From Thinopyrum elongatum (Eukaryota > Streptophyta > Magnoliopsida > Poales > Poaceae): a stretch of 64,000 nt of DNA. The stretch spans positions 217,430,526-217,494,525 of the forward strand of contig CM022301.1 in assembly GCA_011799875.1 (NCBI GenBank), written 5' to 3'. The first letter of the stretch is position 1; each line of letters opens with the position of its first letter. The notes under the pieces are model-generated. The model ran no database searches. It was not told the origin of the DNA and worked only from the letters and a program-made list of their open reading frames with translations. Both the position numbers and the translations under genes were made by a program. Of the stretch, positions 23,035 to 34,439 are shown piece after piece.

Positions 23035-25057
23035 ATCTCCAATACTAGACACACTATAGGCGGTTCTCAAGCAGAAATTAAAGTTTACTCCCCCTCCACT
23101 ATTCTTTCACAATCAATGGCTAGCCGTATCCACGGGTACCTTCCAAACTTTCAACTTTCCAAGGGGGAGTTTATTATTTGATTTTATTCATTTTAATTCA
23201 TTGTGGGACTGGCCATACCTATTACTTGCCACTTTCTCGTGCAATGACATGTGAATAAACACTCATCGTGAGAATAACCCATCTAGCATGAACGATATTG
23301 GCCACCCCCTGTCGCTTCATGAGCGGTACGAGCACACAAAACAGATAGTTTTTTTGAATGATTAGAGTTGGCACATGCAAATTTACTTGGAACGGCATGT
23401 AAATACCACATATAGGTAGGTATAGTGGACTCATTTGGCACAACTTTGGGTTTAATAAATTGAATGCACAAGCAACATTCCCGCTTAGTACAAATGGAAG
23501 CTAGCAAATAGATTGAGAAGTAACCAACCAGAAAACAAAAACGGTCATAAACATGCATTGAGAATAACTAACACTGAATAATGCACCATAAGTAGGACAT
23601 AACTTCGTTGCATAACTATTGACTTTACGTGCATGCATAGGGAATCACAAACCTTAAAACCAATATTCTTACTAAATCACAATTACTCACTAGCATAACT
23701 CACATATTATCATCTCCATATCGCAAAACTATTGCAAGGAATCAAACATATCATATTCAGTGATCTACAAGTTTTATGTAGGATTTTCTGACTAACCATG
23801 TGAATGATCAATTCCTGTTGACTCTCTAAATAGATATAAGTGAAGCAAGAGAGTTTAATTCTTTCTACAAAATACCATGCTCTAATAAATATAAGTGAAG
23901 CAAAATATCATTATGCAAATAACGGTTTTATATAAGTAGAGAAACATGCATCCAAACTTCAAATGATATAAGTGAAGCACATGAAGCATTCTATAAAGCC
24001 ATACTCAAAAGATATAAGTGAAGTGCAAGGAGCATTCTATAAATCAACCAAGGATTATCTCATACCAGCATGGTGCATAAAGGAAAAAAGGATAAATAAA
24101 AACAAAATACGCTCCAAGAATTTACGCATATCATGTGAACAAAACAAAAACCGAAACATACCGATAATTGTTGAAGAAAGATGGGATGCCTTCCGGGGCA
24201 TCCCCAAGCTTAGACGCTTGAGTCTCCTTGAACATTTACTTGGGGTGCCTTGGGAATACCCAAGCTTGAACTCTTGCCTATCCTTGTTCTCCTCATATCG
24301 ATACCTCCTCTATCTTCGAACGCTTCATCCACACCAAACTTAACCGAACTTTTTATTAGCGGGGGTTAGTACATATAACATCAAATCCCATCATGTCCTC
24401 CTGTAAAATTATTTTATAATTATAATAAAACATTACCCACTATATGCTATCATAATTCTATGGTTTCGAAGTCAACGGGGCTCAAGATTTCAAACATAAG
24501 CAAATAATGAAACTATAACAACAATCTGTGAAAACAGGACAGTCTGTAAAGATGCAAATGGTACATATACTTATGTAACTCAAAAAATGCTGAAAGATTA
24601 GGACAAAATAAACAATTTGCATAGCAGTATTGTGTAAAAATTTCAGAATTTTTGCATGTTCTAGTAAAAAAATGTAAATTCACGCACTACATCAAAAGTT
24701 TCTGCTTTTGCACTGCACATACCAAACAAGCAATTTAAATATCCTAAAGGTAAATCTAGGCACATTATTTTTATAATACAATGGATTTGTACAAGGGGAT
24801 ACTTATTTTTGTGAGAAACTTCCATGAAAAAATCTACATTGATTCCATGAGCATGAACATAAGTGTTCAAGGTCGACCCTCACTTCTCCAATGCATAACC
24901 TTCTGATCGCTTCTCCTTTTGAAAATTTTAAGTTCCCCTCTATATTTTTTGTTTTTTAACTTTTTAAAAAAACACAACAGAATAAAATGACTCGATAAAA
25001 CCTCCGGGTCTCCCTGGCAGCGCTTTCTTTAAAGCCATTAACCTAGGCATAAAGTGC
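23035..25057 (-). other. non-coding 3' region of element C
   Basis: No gene. Carries four copies of the loop motif ATATAAGTGAAG (plus-strand sense) at about 23834-24025. The first is closed by the perfect stem ACTCTCT/AGAGAGT (23821-23854), another by a CTTCA/TGAAG stem. Hairpin GGGATGCC/GGCATCCC lies at 24183-24204 with an adjoining AAGCTTGGGGATGC motif on the minus strand; a further polypurine-like motif is near 24250. The block at 23040-23560 matches 61080-61680 of H in reverse orientation. Confidence 0.75.
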
Positions 25058-26345
25058 TCAAGTAAATGATCCACCCGGATCCCAAAGTATATCAAAGACA
25101 ATTTTAATTAACAATGATTTGTAATTTAGTAGTGAGCACAAAGTAACATATATCATGTAACACAGAAGTCTAACTTTCTTCCTATCCATCAACATGTCGT
25201 AAAAGAACAATTCATGCACATAAAGTAAAGGCCGATACATAGCATAAGCAGTTTCTTGCAATTTTATCGTGTTGGAAACATAGAGAGGCGGAGATGTAGT
25301 TCCTCTCTTATAATAATTGCAAGTAGGAGCAGCAAGCACATGCATATTATAATCATCATCATGTGCAATAGTAAAACATAACCCATCAATATAATCCTTA
25401 ATAAGAGCGAACTTCTCCGATATAGTGTAGTTGGGAGAATTCCAAAACATAATAGGACTATCAAGTGTGGGTGCAATAGCAACAATTTCATGTTTAACAT
25501 AAGGAACTATAGCAAGTTCATCTCCATAAGCATAATTCAAATTGGCATCATGGCCATAAGCATAGCAAGTGTCAATTTCATCAAAAAAGGATATTTCAAA
25601 CGAATCAACGAGATCATAGCAATCATCATAGCATTCATCCTTCAAGCACGAAGGGAAATTAAACAATGTATGAGTTGAATAGTTACTCTCATTAGAAGGT
25701 GGGCACGGGTAGCTAATCCGCTCTTCCTCGTTTTGTTCTTCGCTCTCCTCATCATCTTTTTCATCTAATGAGCTCACAATTTTAGCAATTTCTTCTTCCA
25801 TAGATTCCTGCAAAATTTTAGTCTCTTCTTGGGCAGTGGAGACTTCCTCAATAAATTCTTTAACATAAGCATTAGAAGCATAGTTTTCGTAGCAATATTT
25901 AAGTATGACAAAATTTTCAGATTTGTAAAGAGTAACATCATACTTTTCAATCAAAGAAGCAATTTCATAGGCACCCTTAAAACAAACAAATTCTTCAATT
26001 TGTCCAATATCATAATAATTATATACACCTTTGGCATAAGAAGATAAGATTCCATTATCCTTAAACTCACATTCGAAGGGAAGGTGGCTTTTACCGTCTT
26101 CAGAACAACAAGTAAGATCATGTATTTCACATAAATTCCAAGCATAGCAATGCAAATTATTAATATGATGCCATAAGAGTTTCCCTTTTTGAGATAAGCG
26201 GTGTCACACAAAATAACCATGCTCATTTAATGATTTTCCCTCAACTAAGCTAGTTGGGTTTTCAGCACGAGCACAAATGGATCTAAGATGATCCAAGTAG
26301 AAAGCTTCAGCAGTATGATAGATTTTGGGTGGTTCTTCAACCATT
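25058..26345 (-). pseudogene. accessory ORF of element C, unknown function
   Basis: In the minus frame starting MVEEPPKIYHTAEAF the protein is about 429 codons with a single TGA at 26207-26205; 365 residues are open downstream of it. Visible features are a basic leader upstream, an acidic coiled-coil-like stretch (QEETKILQESMEEEIAKI, then an EEQNEEE run), and the C-terminal module PTCNYYKRG followed by a hydrophobic segment and MLMDRKKVRLLC. That module is shared with the B and H ORFs although the rest is unrelated. The apparent true start codon (28204-28202) is separated from this body by solo LTR E. No gag or pol motif; function unknown. Confidence 0.65.
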
Positions 26346-26373
26346 GGTTTGGCAGGTACAACTATTTTTCTTT

Positions 26374-26537
26374 GGTATTTTACGTTTCCTACTGCTACTT
26401 GTGAACTGCGTTGGGATTTCCCCGAAGAGGAGAAGATGATGCAGTACAGTAGAGTGGTATTTTACGTTTTGTACTGCTACTTGTGAACTACGTTGGGATT
26501 TCCCCGAAGAGGGGAGGATGATGCAGTACAGTAGAGG
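26374..26537. repeat. 82-bp tandem duplication across the E junction
   Basis: 26374-26455 and 26456-26537 are near-identical. Each begins TGGTATTTTACGTTT (C flank), runs through the junction and the first 62 bases of the LTR, and ends GTACAGTAGAG. Because both copies include flank plus LTR, the duplication happened after E inserted. Confidence 0.9.
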
Positions 26538-28195
26538 TAAGTCTTTCCCTCTGTTAAGAACCAAGGTTATCAATCCAGTAGGTGAACCAAGCAACAACTC
26601 ATTAGCAGCACCTACACACAAACAACAAATCCTTGCAACCCAACGCGAACAAGGGGTTGTGAATCCCTCGACGGTTACGAGCAAGATTAAATTATATGGT
26701 ATCTGATATATAGATCGGAAAAAAATCCAAAGTAAAATAAATAAAAGAAAAACACAGCAAGGTATTTTTGGTTTTTTTATATGATAGAAGATAGACCCCG
26801 GGACCATAGTTTTCACTAGAGGCTTCTATCTTGAAAATGGCATATGGTGGGTAAAGAAATTATTGTTGGGCAATTGATAGAAAAGCAAATAATTATGACG
26901 ATATCCAAGGCAATCATCATATATAGGCATCACGTCCGAGACAAGTAGACCGACTCTTGCCTGCGGCTACTACTATTACTCCACACATCGACCGCTATCT
27001 AGCATGCATCTAGTGTATTAAGTTCATGAAAAACGGAGTAACGCCTTAAGCAAGATGACATGATGTAGACAAGATAAACTCACGTATGAATAAACCCCAT
27101 CTTTTTATCTTTAATAGCAACGATACAATATGTGTCATGTCCCTTTCTGTCACTGGGATTGAGCACCGCAAGATCGAACCCATTACAAAGCACCTCTCCC
27201 ATTACTAGAAAAATCAATCTAGTTGGCCAAACCAAATCAATAGATCGGAGAGAAATACGAAGCTATAGTAGTCATGCATAAAAGAGTTTAGAGAAACTCA
27301 AATAATATTCATGGATAGATCTGATCATAAACTCACAAATCATCGAATCCCAACAAACACACCGCAAAAAGTCATTACATCGAATAGATCTCCAAGAACA
27401 TCAAAGAGAACATTGTATTGAAGATCAAGAGAGAAGAAGCCATATACTCCCTTTGTTTCTAAATATAAGTCTTTTTAGACATTTCAAATGGACTACGACA
27501 TACGGATGTATGTAGACATATTTTAGAGTGTAGATTCACTCATTTTGCTCCGTATGTAGTCACTTGTTGGAATCTCTAAAAAAACTTATATTTAGGAACG
27601 GAGGGAGTAGCTACTAACTATGGACCCGTAGGTCTGTGGTAAACTACTCACGCATCATCAGAAGGGCAGCAAGGATGATGTAGAGTCGCTCCGTTATCGT
27701 TTCCCCCTCCGGCAGAGTGCCAGAAAAGGCCTCCAGATGGGATCGCATGGTTCTGGAACTTGCGGCGGCGGAAAAAGTATTTCGTGGACTCCTCTATTGG
27801 TTTCATAATTTTAGAGAATTTATAGAGGCGGAGTTAGGTCAAACAAAGCCACGTGGGCCCCACAAGCCACCAGGGCGCGCCCTACCCCCTGGGCGCACCA
27901 TGGTGCCTCGTGGGCCACTGCTCCATCTTCTCGTCCCCTCCCGAAGCTTCCAGAGTCTCTTACTACCAGGAAAAAATTTCCAAAAAGTTTCATGGCATTT
28001 GGAATTCGTTTGGTACAGATATTCTGGAAAACCAAAAACAAGCATAAAAAATGACAACTGGCACTGCGCACTAAGTTAACAGGTTAGTCCCAAAAAATGA
28101 TATATAATTGCTTGAAAGTGTAAATAAAACATCCAAGATTGATAATATAATAGCATGGAACAATAAAAAATTATAGATACATTGGAGACGTATCG
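26394..28195 (-). mobile_element. solo LTR E
   Basis: A single minus-strand LTR of the H family (plus-strand ends TGCTACTTGTGAACTGCG and GGAGACGTATCG) flanked by the perfect duplication CCTAC (26389-26393 and 28196-28200), with no internal region. The outer terminal base has changed, so the element-sense start is CG instead of TG. It carries a Stowaway MITE (27447-27607) and an 82-bp tandem duplication at its left edge. It sits only a few bases after the start codon of the C accessory ORF. Confidence 0.92.
27447..27607. mobile_element. Stowaway-type MITE (Tc1/mariner)
   Basis: 161 bp with terminal inverted repeats CTCCCTTTGTTTCTAAATAT and the complement of ATATTTAGGAACGGAGGGAG, flanked by TA on both sides (27445-27446, 27608-27609). 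The flanking LTR sequence rejoins as in homologous LTRs. Non-coding; it would depend on a mariner transposase elsewhere. Confidence 0.95.
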
Positions 28196-28324
28196 CCTAC
28201 CCATAACTAAAGATAGAAAATAAGAGCACATAATAAAATCTACTTAGTGATAAAGCAAACAAGCACACACGAGAATATTCAGCCCACACTATTGCTACCC
28301 AGCAACGGCGTCAAAAAAAGGTCT
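28196..28324 (-). other. leader of element C: primer-binding site and ORF start
   Basis: The primer-binding site at 28313-28295 (minus strand TGACGCCGTTGCTGGGTAG) is a degenerate form of the TGGCGCC site. The likely start codon of the accessory ORF is ATG at 28204-28202, followed within four bases by the target site of E. Confidence 0.65.
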
Positions 28325-28390
28325 TGATAACCCACAAGTGTAGGGGATCAATTGTAACCTTTTTGATAAATAAGAGTGTCGAACCCAACG
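28325..28390 (-). repeat. 5' LTR of element C, inner fragment
   Basis: Matches the first 66 plus-strand bases of the C 3' LTR (TGATAACCCACAAGTGTAGG to GAACCCAACG). Cut by F; continues at 39083. Confidence 0.9.
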
Positions 28391-29301
28391 TGTCGGTGCA
28401 ACAAACATTTGCATTTGTTGCCCGGACTTGCACACAAGCGCACTGGCATCGTTTGTTCAACATCAACACCCAAGCCAGAGAAGCAGCTCTTAGTGAGATC
28501 AAAGAGCAGATCAAGAAGACCAAGAATAAGCATGACAGAAGAATATCACCTTGGGAAAGCCTCCCTTGCCGGGCAGGAGAGCCTCGCCGGGTAGAGGCCG
28601 CCCCAAGGACAAGTCCAGGACTTCCCCGGCAAGCTTGCCAGGCCCGCCAGGGGCGGGATCCCCTCCAAGACACCACCGCTCCACCACACAGCGACGCAAG
28701 TCACTTATTAGTGCGGTGTCGAGCCCCCAGGTGATTAAGTGGCCTCTGCTAAGCACGTGGCGACCCATTAGAAGACAAAGTTTATCCAAGTGACACCCGT
28801 CCAGAAGCATGTCAAGATGATAAGCAAGAGGTGGTTAAGCGGCTCGGCAGGCCTGCCGGGCTTCGTCCTCAGCATGACACCTAGCAGTGCATTTAATGCA
28901 CTTTGTCCTAACTGCCAGAGTTAGGTATGATAGCACTGTTGGCTATCTAATCAGTAGATAAAGACTGTTTTGCCATTGTGGTTACTCCCTTAAGCTATAA
29001 AAGGAGGTCCAAGGCGACCTAGAAAAGGATTGGGACCCTCACACACTTGTACGCGCGTAGCTGCTCTCCCCGAGGCACCCTTGCCGGGCTTGAGTGTTAT
29101 GTGCTCGTTGTGTTCTTCCACTCAATCCACCAAAACAGGACTAGGGTTTTACGCTATCCAGCGGCCCGAACCTGGGTAAAAACCACCAGTGTCACCACCG
29201 TCGCATTGTTCGATGGCTTTTGCTCTTTGTGCAATGTGATCCCCCTTGCCGAACCACAAAGGGGCTCATGGCCCCATAGGTGATCGTGATCCACCACGAC
29301 A
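28391..29301 (+). repeat. 5' LTR of element F
   Basis: 911 bp, TGTCGGTGCAAC to CCACCACGACA. TATA box CTATAAAAGG at about 28995. Long open frames on both strands (28311-28810) are reproduced in the 3' LTR and are not genes. Confidence 0.92.
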
Positions 29302-29305
29302 TCTT

Positions 29306-29323
29306 TGGCGCGCCAGGTAGGGG
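29306..29323 (+). other. primer-binding site of element F
   Basis: TGGCGCGCCAGGTAGGGG starts 5 bases after the 5' LTR; a tRNA 3'-end complement of a different type from the TGGCGCCGTTG sites of the other Gypsy elements here. Confidence 0.75.
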
Positions 29324-29398
29324 GAGTCGCTTGCGCGAACCTGAAGTCGTAAACAACGCGTCGAGCTCCATCGTCGATCATCATCATCATCCTCGCGC

Positions 29399-31490
29399 AT
29401 GGCGCCCAAGAAGAAGTCCGGCGCAACCGCACAGCCTTACACTTCAAAGGCCCCCTCTCACGCGGTCGCGGGCGCTGTGGCGGCGTTGGGTGAGGTGGGT
29501 ACCACGGGAGGCGCAGGCGGCGCTGTCGTTGTGTCCCCCGTGGACGAAGCTGGAGCGGGAGGCACCGGGGGAGGGCAGCATCAACCAAATCCAAACGAAC
29601 ATGACCCGCAAGTTGCGGATGGAGGGGGCGTTCAGTCTCCATCACCCCGCCTCACCGGCGAACACAACCACGACAACGATGCCCGCTCTGGTGTGAGTTG
29701 TGACCCTCTGGCCGTGCCTGCTACGGGCACGACCACTAGACACGCACCTTGCCTAGAACAAGGCGAGCAAGCCGAAGCGCCGAACGGGGTCACCGATCCC
29801 CGAGCGCAGCCCACTCATCATCCAACCGCCTTGGCAACCGATCCGTGACGGCGTGATCCCGGCGATGCCCCTGCTGGCACTACCAGGAGTCGAGCGACGT
29901 CGCGATCTACCTCGTTTGCTATACCAAGCACAGCTACGGAAGCCATGGCACGGGCCCAACTCTTACTAAGATTTCCACCGGCAGTTGATCAGATGGATGA
30001 GTTGAGGGCCACCATCCAGAGCTTGATCGGCTTTGCTAAGGCTAGAGGACCATGGCGGGCGGAGCCATCGCGACGCCCGCATGCGACAACAATGGCTCGA
30101 GCTGCTGGCCGCGTTGAGGGGGCCGCACTAATGGTGCAGTCCCCTCCGCGATAGCGAACCCAGAGGCAGCAACAAGAGCAACACGACCACAAGCCCGACG
30201 ATGCTTCGATGGCCTCGTCTGATCCATGAGCCCGTCGAGATCAGCGGCAGGTCCTGGAAAATCGGCGGAGGGAAGATGCGCGCGTCACTATAGAGCGGCT
30301 CCGGGAGACCCGCCGTCAATCTGACAGGCGTAATGGCCCAGACGTCGACGAACCCGCGCCCAGTGAGGGTGGGTAGTTACCTTTCGAGGTTGGCTGTCCT
30401 GCCTTCACTCGCGAGCTGCGGCAAGTCTGTTGGCCATCTGCCCGCATTTTCAAGCCAGAATTGCCAGAAAAATATGATGGAAAGCTGAACCCGGCAGAGT
30501 TCTTGAGCATCTACACGATTGCCATTCAAGCCGTCGGGGTCAAGGATGACAAAGTATTTTCCAACTACTTCCCTTTGGCGCTCAAGTCAAATGTGAGGTC
30601 GTGGCTGATGCATCTACCGGAGAACTCCATCTCATCATGGGCTGACCTATGCAATGAGTTTGTTGTCGCCTTCACAGGCGGCCATCAAGAGCCAGGACGC
30701 CTCAGTGATTTGCAAGTCCTTCCATAGAAGGAAGGGGAGAGCTTGCGAAAGTATATGCAGAGATTCAGTCGAGTGCACCGCAACATTCCAGAGATACACC
30801 CGGCAGCTGTGATTGTCGCGTTCCATCCGAACGTGTGCAACAGAAGAATACGTTCTAAGATGAACGTCCGACTGCCCAAAGACTGTCAATGAATTGTACA
30901 CCTTGGCAAACAAGTGCGCTCGGGCTGAGGAGGGAAGGCGACTTCCTAGAGAGGAGGAAGGAGCAGAGGTTGATTCGGACGACGATGATGAGGCCACCAG
31001 CCCGAAGAAGAAGAAGGGCCGGAGGCGCAACAAGAAACGTAAGGAGAAGTCAGTATTGGCCTTGAGGGTTCTGGCGATCTCAGCACCGGCACGAAGGCCA
31101 AAACTGAAGCCCCCGGCAAGGAAGCTGCCGCATGCTCTGATTGCCGGGAGGCTGCAGCAGCAGAGAAAGCTGGGAACTCCGATGGGCCGTACTGTAAGAT
31201 CCACCGTACTAAAGGACATGATCTCCAAGAATGTCATCAAGTTGAGCAGCTCGTTAAGAGGCAGAAGGCGGAGTATGAAAAGCGTGACAGAGAGAGGCAA
31301 ATAAGGTGCTGGCGGGAAGGGCCGTGGTGGCAGGGGAGGCCGCCACGGCAAGACCCCTCAGCAAAAAGAGAAACCTGCCAGAGGCCGTGAAAAGAAGGAA
31401 GGTGATGATGAGAGTGATGAAGGAGATGAAGAAGAAACCAGTGAGCAAGAATTCCAGAAGGCAACTGAAGCCCTGTGCATTGACGGAGGT
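29399..31490 (+). pseudogene. gag of element F
   Basis: Starts MAPKKKSGATAQPYTS. The N-terminal 149 residues are low complexity, Gly/Ala/Pro-rich. After several stops the gag core (about 30370-30890) has the Retrotrans_gag pattern with LPEKYDGKLNPAEFLSIY and LALKSNVRSWLMHLP. TAG at 30725-30727 interrupts it. A zinc-knuckle-like YCKIHRTKGHDLQEC (Cys-x2-His-x4-His-x4-Cys) lies near 31190, in a different frame, and is followed by a Lys/Glu-rich linker into the protease. At least two frameshifts. Confidence 0.75.
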
Positions 31491-32330
31491 GCATCCTTGC
31501 ACTCCTCTCACCGCCAACTCAAGCACTGGGCGCGAGAGGTCAATGTCGTGGAGCCAGCTGCGGATTCCCGGAAGTCGCTCAAATGGTCCCGCACACCTAT
31601 CATCTTTGATGAAGAGGATCACCCCGACCGTACTACTGCAGTAGGGTGTTTGCCGTTGTTGGTCTCACTAACAATCCGCAATCTCAAAGTCACAAAGATG
31701 CTAGTTGACGGCGGGGCCAGGCTGAATCTGATCTCTCCCAAGGTAGTCAGCAAGTTGCAAATATCAGATGAAGAACTCAAGGTCACTGGCACGTTCCAAG
31801 GAATCAACCCCGGCAGGAGTCGTACTAAGGGGAAGATTATGCTGCCACTGACGTTTGGCGGAGAACTGAATTACCGGACTGAGAGGGTTATGTTTGACGT
31901 TGTCGATCTTCCTCTGCCTTACAATGGGATCCTTGGCCGCCCAGCTTTGGTAAAGTTCATGGCAGCATCCCACTATGCTTACAATGCCTTGAAGATGCCA
32001 GGGCCGATGGGCGTCATCTCTATCCCGTCAGACAAGAAAGACGCAATCATATGCGTGGATAAGATGTACCGAGACGCGGTAGCTGCTGAAGCCACTGAAG
32101 CTGTAGCTCCTGCCAAGGAAACAAAGAAAGGAAAGAAGCCTAGCGGAGACGCCGGCAAGGAATCCGGGAAGCGCGCCTCTCCGGAGTGTGCTGCACCTGT
32201 TGATGACTTGCTGGAGGGTTCCACTAGTAAGAGGTCCAAGATCGCTACACCCGCCGTGAAGAAGGTCCCAGCAAGGCAGGATGGTGCTGACGGTACGTTC
32301 ACCATCAGCACCGCCCTTAATGACAAATAG
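31476..32330 (+). pseudogene. aspartic protease region of element F
   Basis: Open from 31497 to 32330. The retropepsin active site is KMLVDGGARLNLIS (D-G-G-A), about 67 residues into the frame, followed by the PYNGILGRPALVKF motif typical of Gypsy proteases. The C-terminal 80 residues are a charged Lys/Ala linker that ends in a TAG before the reverse transcriptase. Both protease motifs look intact. Confidence 0.8.
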
Positions 32331-33302
32331 GAAAGCGCGCTCATTGCCTTCCTGCAGGCAGATGTCGATGTGTTTGCTTGGCAACCATCTGACATCCCCG
32401 GCATTCCCAGGGAGGTAATCGAGCACCACCTCGCTGTCTGCCCTCATGCTCGGCCCGTCAAACAAAAGGTCAGAAAACAAGCTTTGGAGCGGCAACAGTT
32501 TATTGCCGAGGAGTTCAAGAAACTTGAGGCAGCTGGTTTGGTCAGGGGAGTTTTGCATCCAACATGGTTAGCGAACCCAGTGGTGGTGCGCAAGGCAAAT
32601 GGAAAAATGGAGACTTTGCATAGATTTCACAGGTCTGAACAAGGCATGCCCGAAGGACCCTTTCCCCTTGTCACGCATCGATCAGATTGTGGATTCCACT
32701 TCCGGGTGTGATCTTCTTTCCTTTTTGGTGTCCAAGGAAGATGAAGAGAAGAACGTGTTCATAACTCCATGTGGCACGTACTGCTTCGTGCATATGCCTT
32801 TCGGGTTAAAGAGTGTTGGATCCACTTTTGCAAGGGCGGTGCAAATTGGATTTGAGCCTCAGCTACACAGGAATGTAGAAGCTTACATTGATGATATAGT
32901 GGTCAAGACCACGGACAGATCAATGCTCATTCAAGATTTGGAAGAAACCTTTGCGAACCTGCACAAGATTAACCTGAAGTTAAACCCCGAGAAATGTGTG
33001 TTCCGCATTCCCTCCGGCAAGCTACTTGGCTTCTTTGTGTCTCACCGAGGGATAGAGGCCAACCCCGACAACAACAAAGCAATTGAGCAGATACAAGCAC
33101 CCAAGACAGTCAAGGATGTGAGGCGTTTAACTGGATGTGTTGCCGCGCTAAGTAGGTTCATTTCCAAGTCTGCCGAGCGTGCCTTGCCGTTCTTCAAGAT
33201 CTTGAAGAAGGCATGGCCAATGAAGTGGACCCCGAAGGCAGAAGCAGCGCTGCAGGACTTAAAAGCCTATCTTTCCTCTGCCCCCACCCTAGTCGCTACC
33301 TA
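32331..33302 (+). pseudogene. reverse transcriptase of element F (inactivated)
   Basis: The N-terminal part to about 32606 is in one frame (PGIPREVIEHHLAV, then NPVVVRKANGK). An extra A in the run at about 32602-32606 shifts the frame, and the domain resumes as LCIDFTGLNKACPKDPF. The palm segment that should contain motif A and its catalytic aspartate is missing: LLSFL runs directly into VSKEDEEK, a loss of about ten codons. Motif C is intact as AYIDDIVVK. The connection domain follows (GKLLGFFVSHRGIEANP). The frame ends at TAG 33301-33303. Without motif A this copy cannot polymerise. Confidence 0.85.
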
Positions 33303-34363
33303 GCGGCAACTAATCAAGTGGTTAGTGCAGCACTGGTGGTGCAGCGGGAAGTAGACGAAGGAGCAGCTAAGCTACTGCCCTCTTGGAAAAAGAAACTGAA
33401 CCGGTCGTGGCAAGATTGGGCACAGATCAAGGTAAGGAAGAGCAGGTTGGCAAGATCAGTTCTGAAGTTGCGGCAAAGAGAAAAGTAGTGCAACGGCCAA
33501 TGTACTTTGTCAGCTCCCTGTTGCAGGGGGCTAGGTCAAGGTACTCCGGAGTGCAAAAGCTAATCTTCAGCCTGATCATGGCCTCGAGGAAGCTGCGTCA
33601 CTACTTCCAAGCCCACGAGATCACAGTTGTTACTCGTTTTCCACTCCAGCGCATACTGAGGAACCCTGAAGCTACTGGCAAGATAGTTGAATGGGCGCTA
33701 GAGCTGTCAAGCTTTGGCCTGAATTACGAAAGTACCTCAACCATTCAGAGCAGGGCGCTGGCAGAATTCATTGCAAAATGGACGCCCACTCTAGATGAAG
33801 AGATATCAGAGACAGTTATCCCCGGCAAGGAGGTGCCTCAGGAGTGGATCATGTATTTTGACGGTGCCTTCTCGTTACAAGGCGCAGGAGGTGGCGTGCT
33901 TCTTGTTGCGCCCACTGGAGAGCACCTCAAATATGTGGTCCAAATGAACTTTCCCTGGGAGAAAGCTACCAACAACACTGCCGAGTATGAGGGGCTCCAT
34001 GCCGGGCTTAGAATTGCAGTAGAGTTGGGGATTAAGAAGTTGATCATTCGTTGAGACTCGCAGCTTGTGGTGAGACAGGTTAACAAGGATTACCAAAGTC
34101 CATTGATGGAGGCGTACGTTGAGGAAGTGAGAAAGTTGGAGGAACACTTTGATGGATTACAAACAGAGCACGTGTCGCGTGCAGAAAACAGCATTGCTGA
34201 TTATTTATCAAAATGTGCAGCGCAAAAGCTCCCTGTGGAACCAGGGACTTTTGTCCTTCACCTGACTCAGCCTTCAGTATCTCCATTGATGATGGCCAGA
34301 AAAAAGGAGGAGGTTGGACTCCGGCAAGTTTCTTCCGGCAGGGCCCCTCGAGGCCTCCGGTAG
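33303..34363 (+). pseudogene. dual RNase H region of element F
   Basis: The first RNase H (about 33300-33800, frameshifted) shows YLAATNQVVSAALVV and MYFVSSLLQGARSRYS. The second, of the type acquired by Tat elements, begins EWIMYFDGAFSLQGAG, followed by NNTAEYEGLHAG and, after TGA at 34052-34054, DSQLVVRQVN, then NSIADYLS. The four acidic positions (D, E, D, D) remain visible, so damage is nonsense rather than active-site substitution. The role is removal of RNA from RNA-DNA hybrids. Confidence 0.8.
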
Positions 34364-34439
34364 AGAGGCTGCCGGGAACGACTCCACTTCACTTGGTGAG
34401 CTGCACTCTTCCACGGAACCATGAGTTCTTGCGGTTGAG

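Noticed and set aside
28311..28810. Overlapping open frames on both strands of 99-136 codons
   Set aside because: Inside the F LTR and repeated at 38085-38570 with changes that do not preserve a frame.
29154..29645. 163-codon minus-strand open frame
   Set aside because: Spans the F LTR end and gag start; antisense shadow of a low-complexity GC-rich gag N-terminus.
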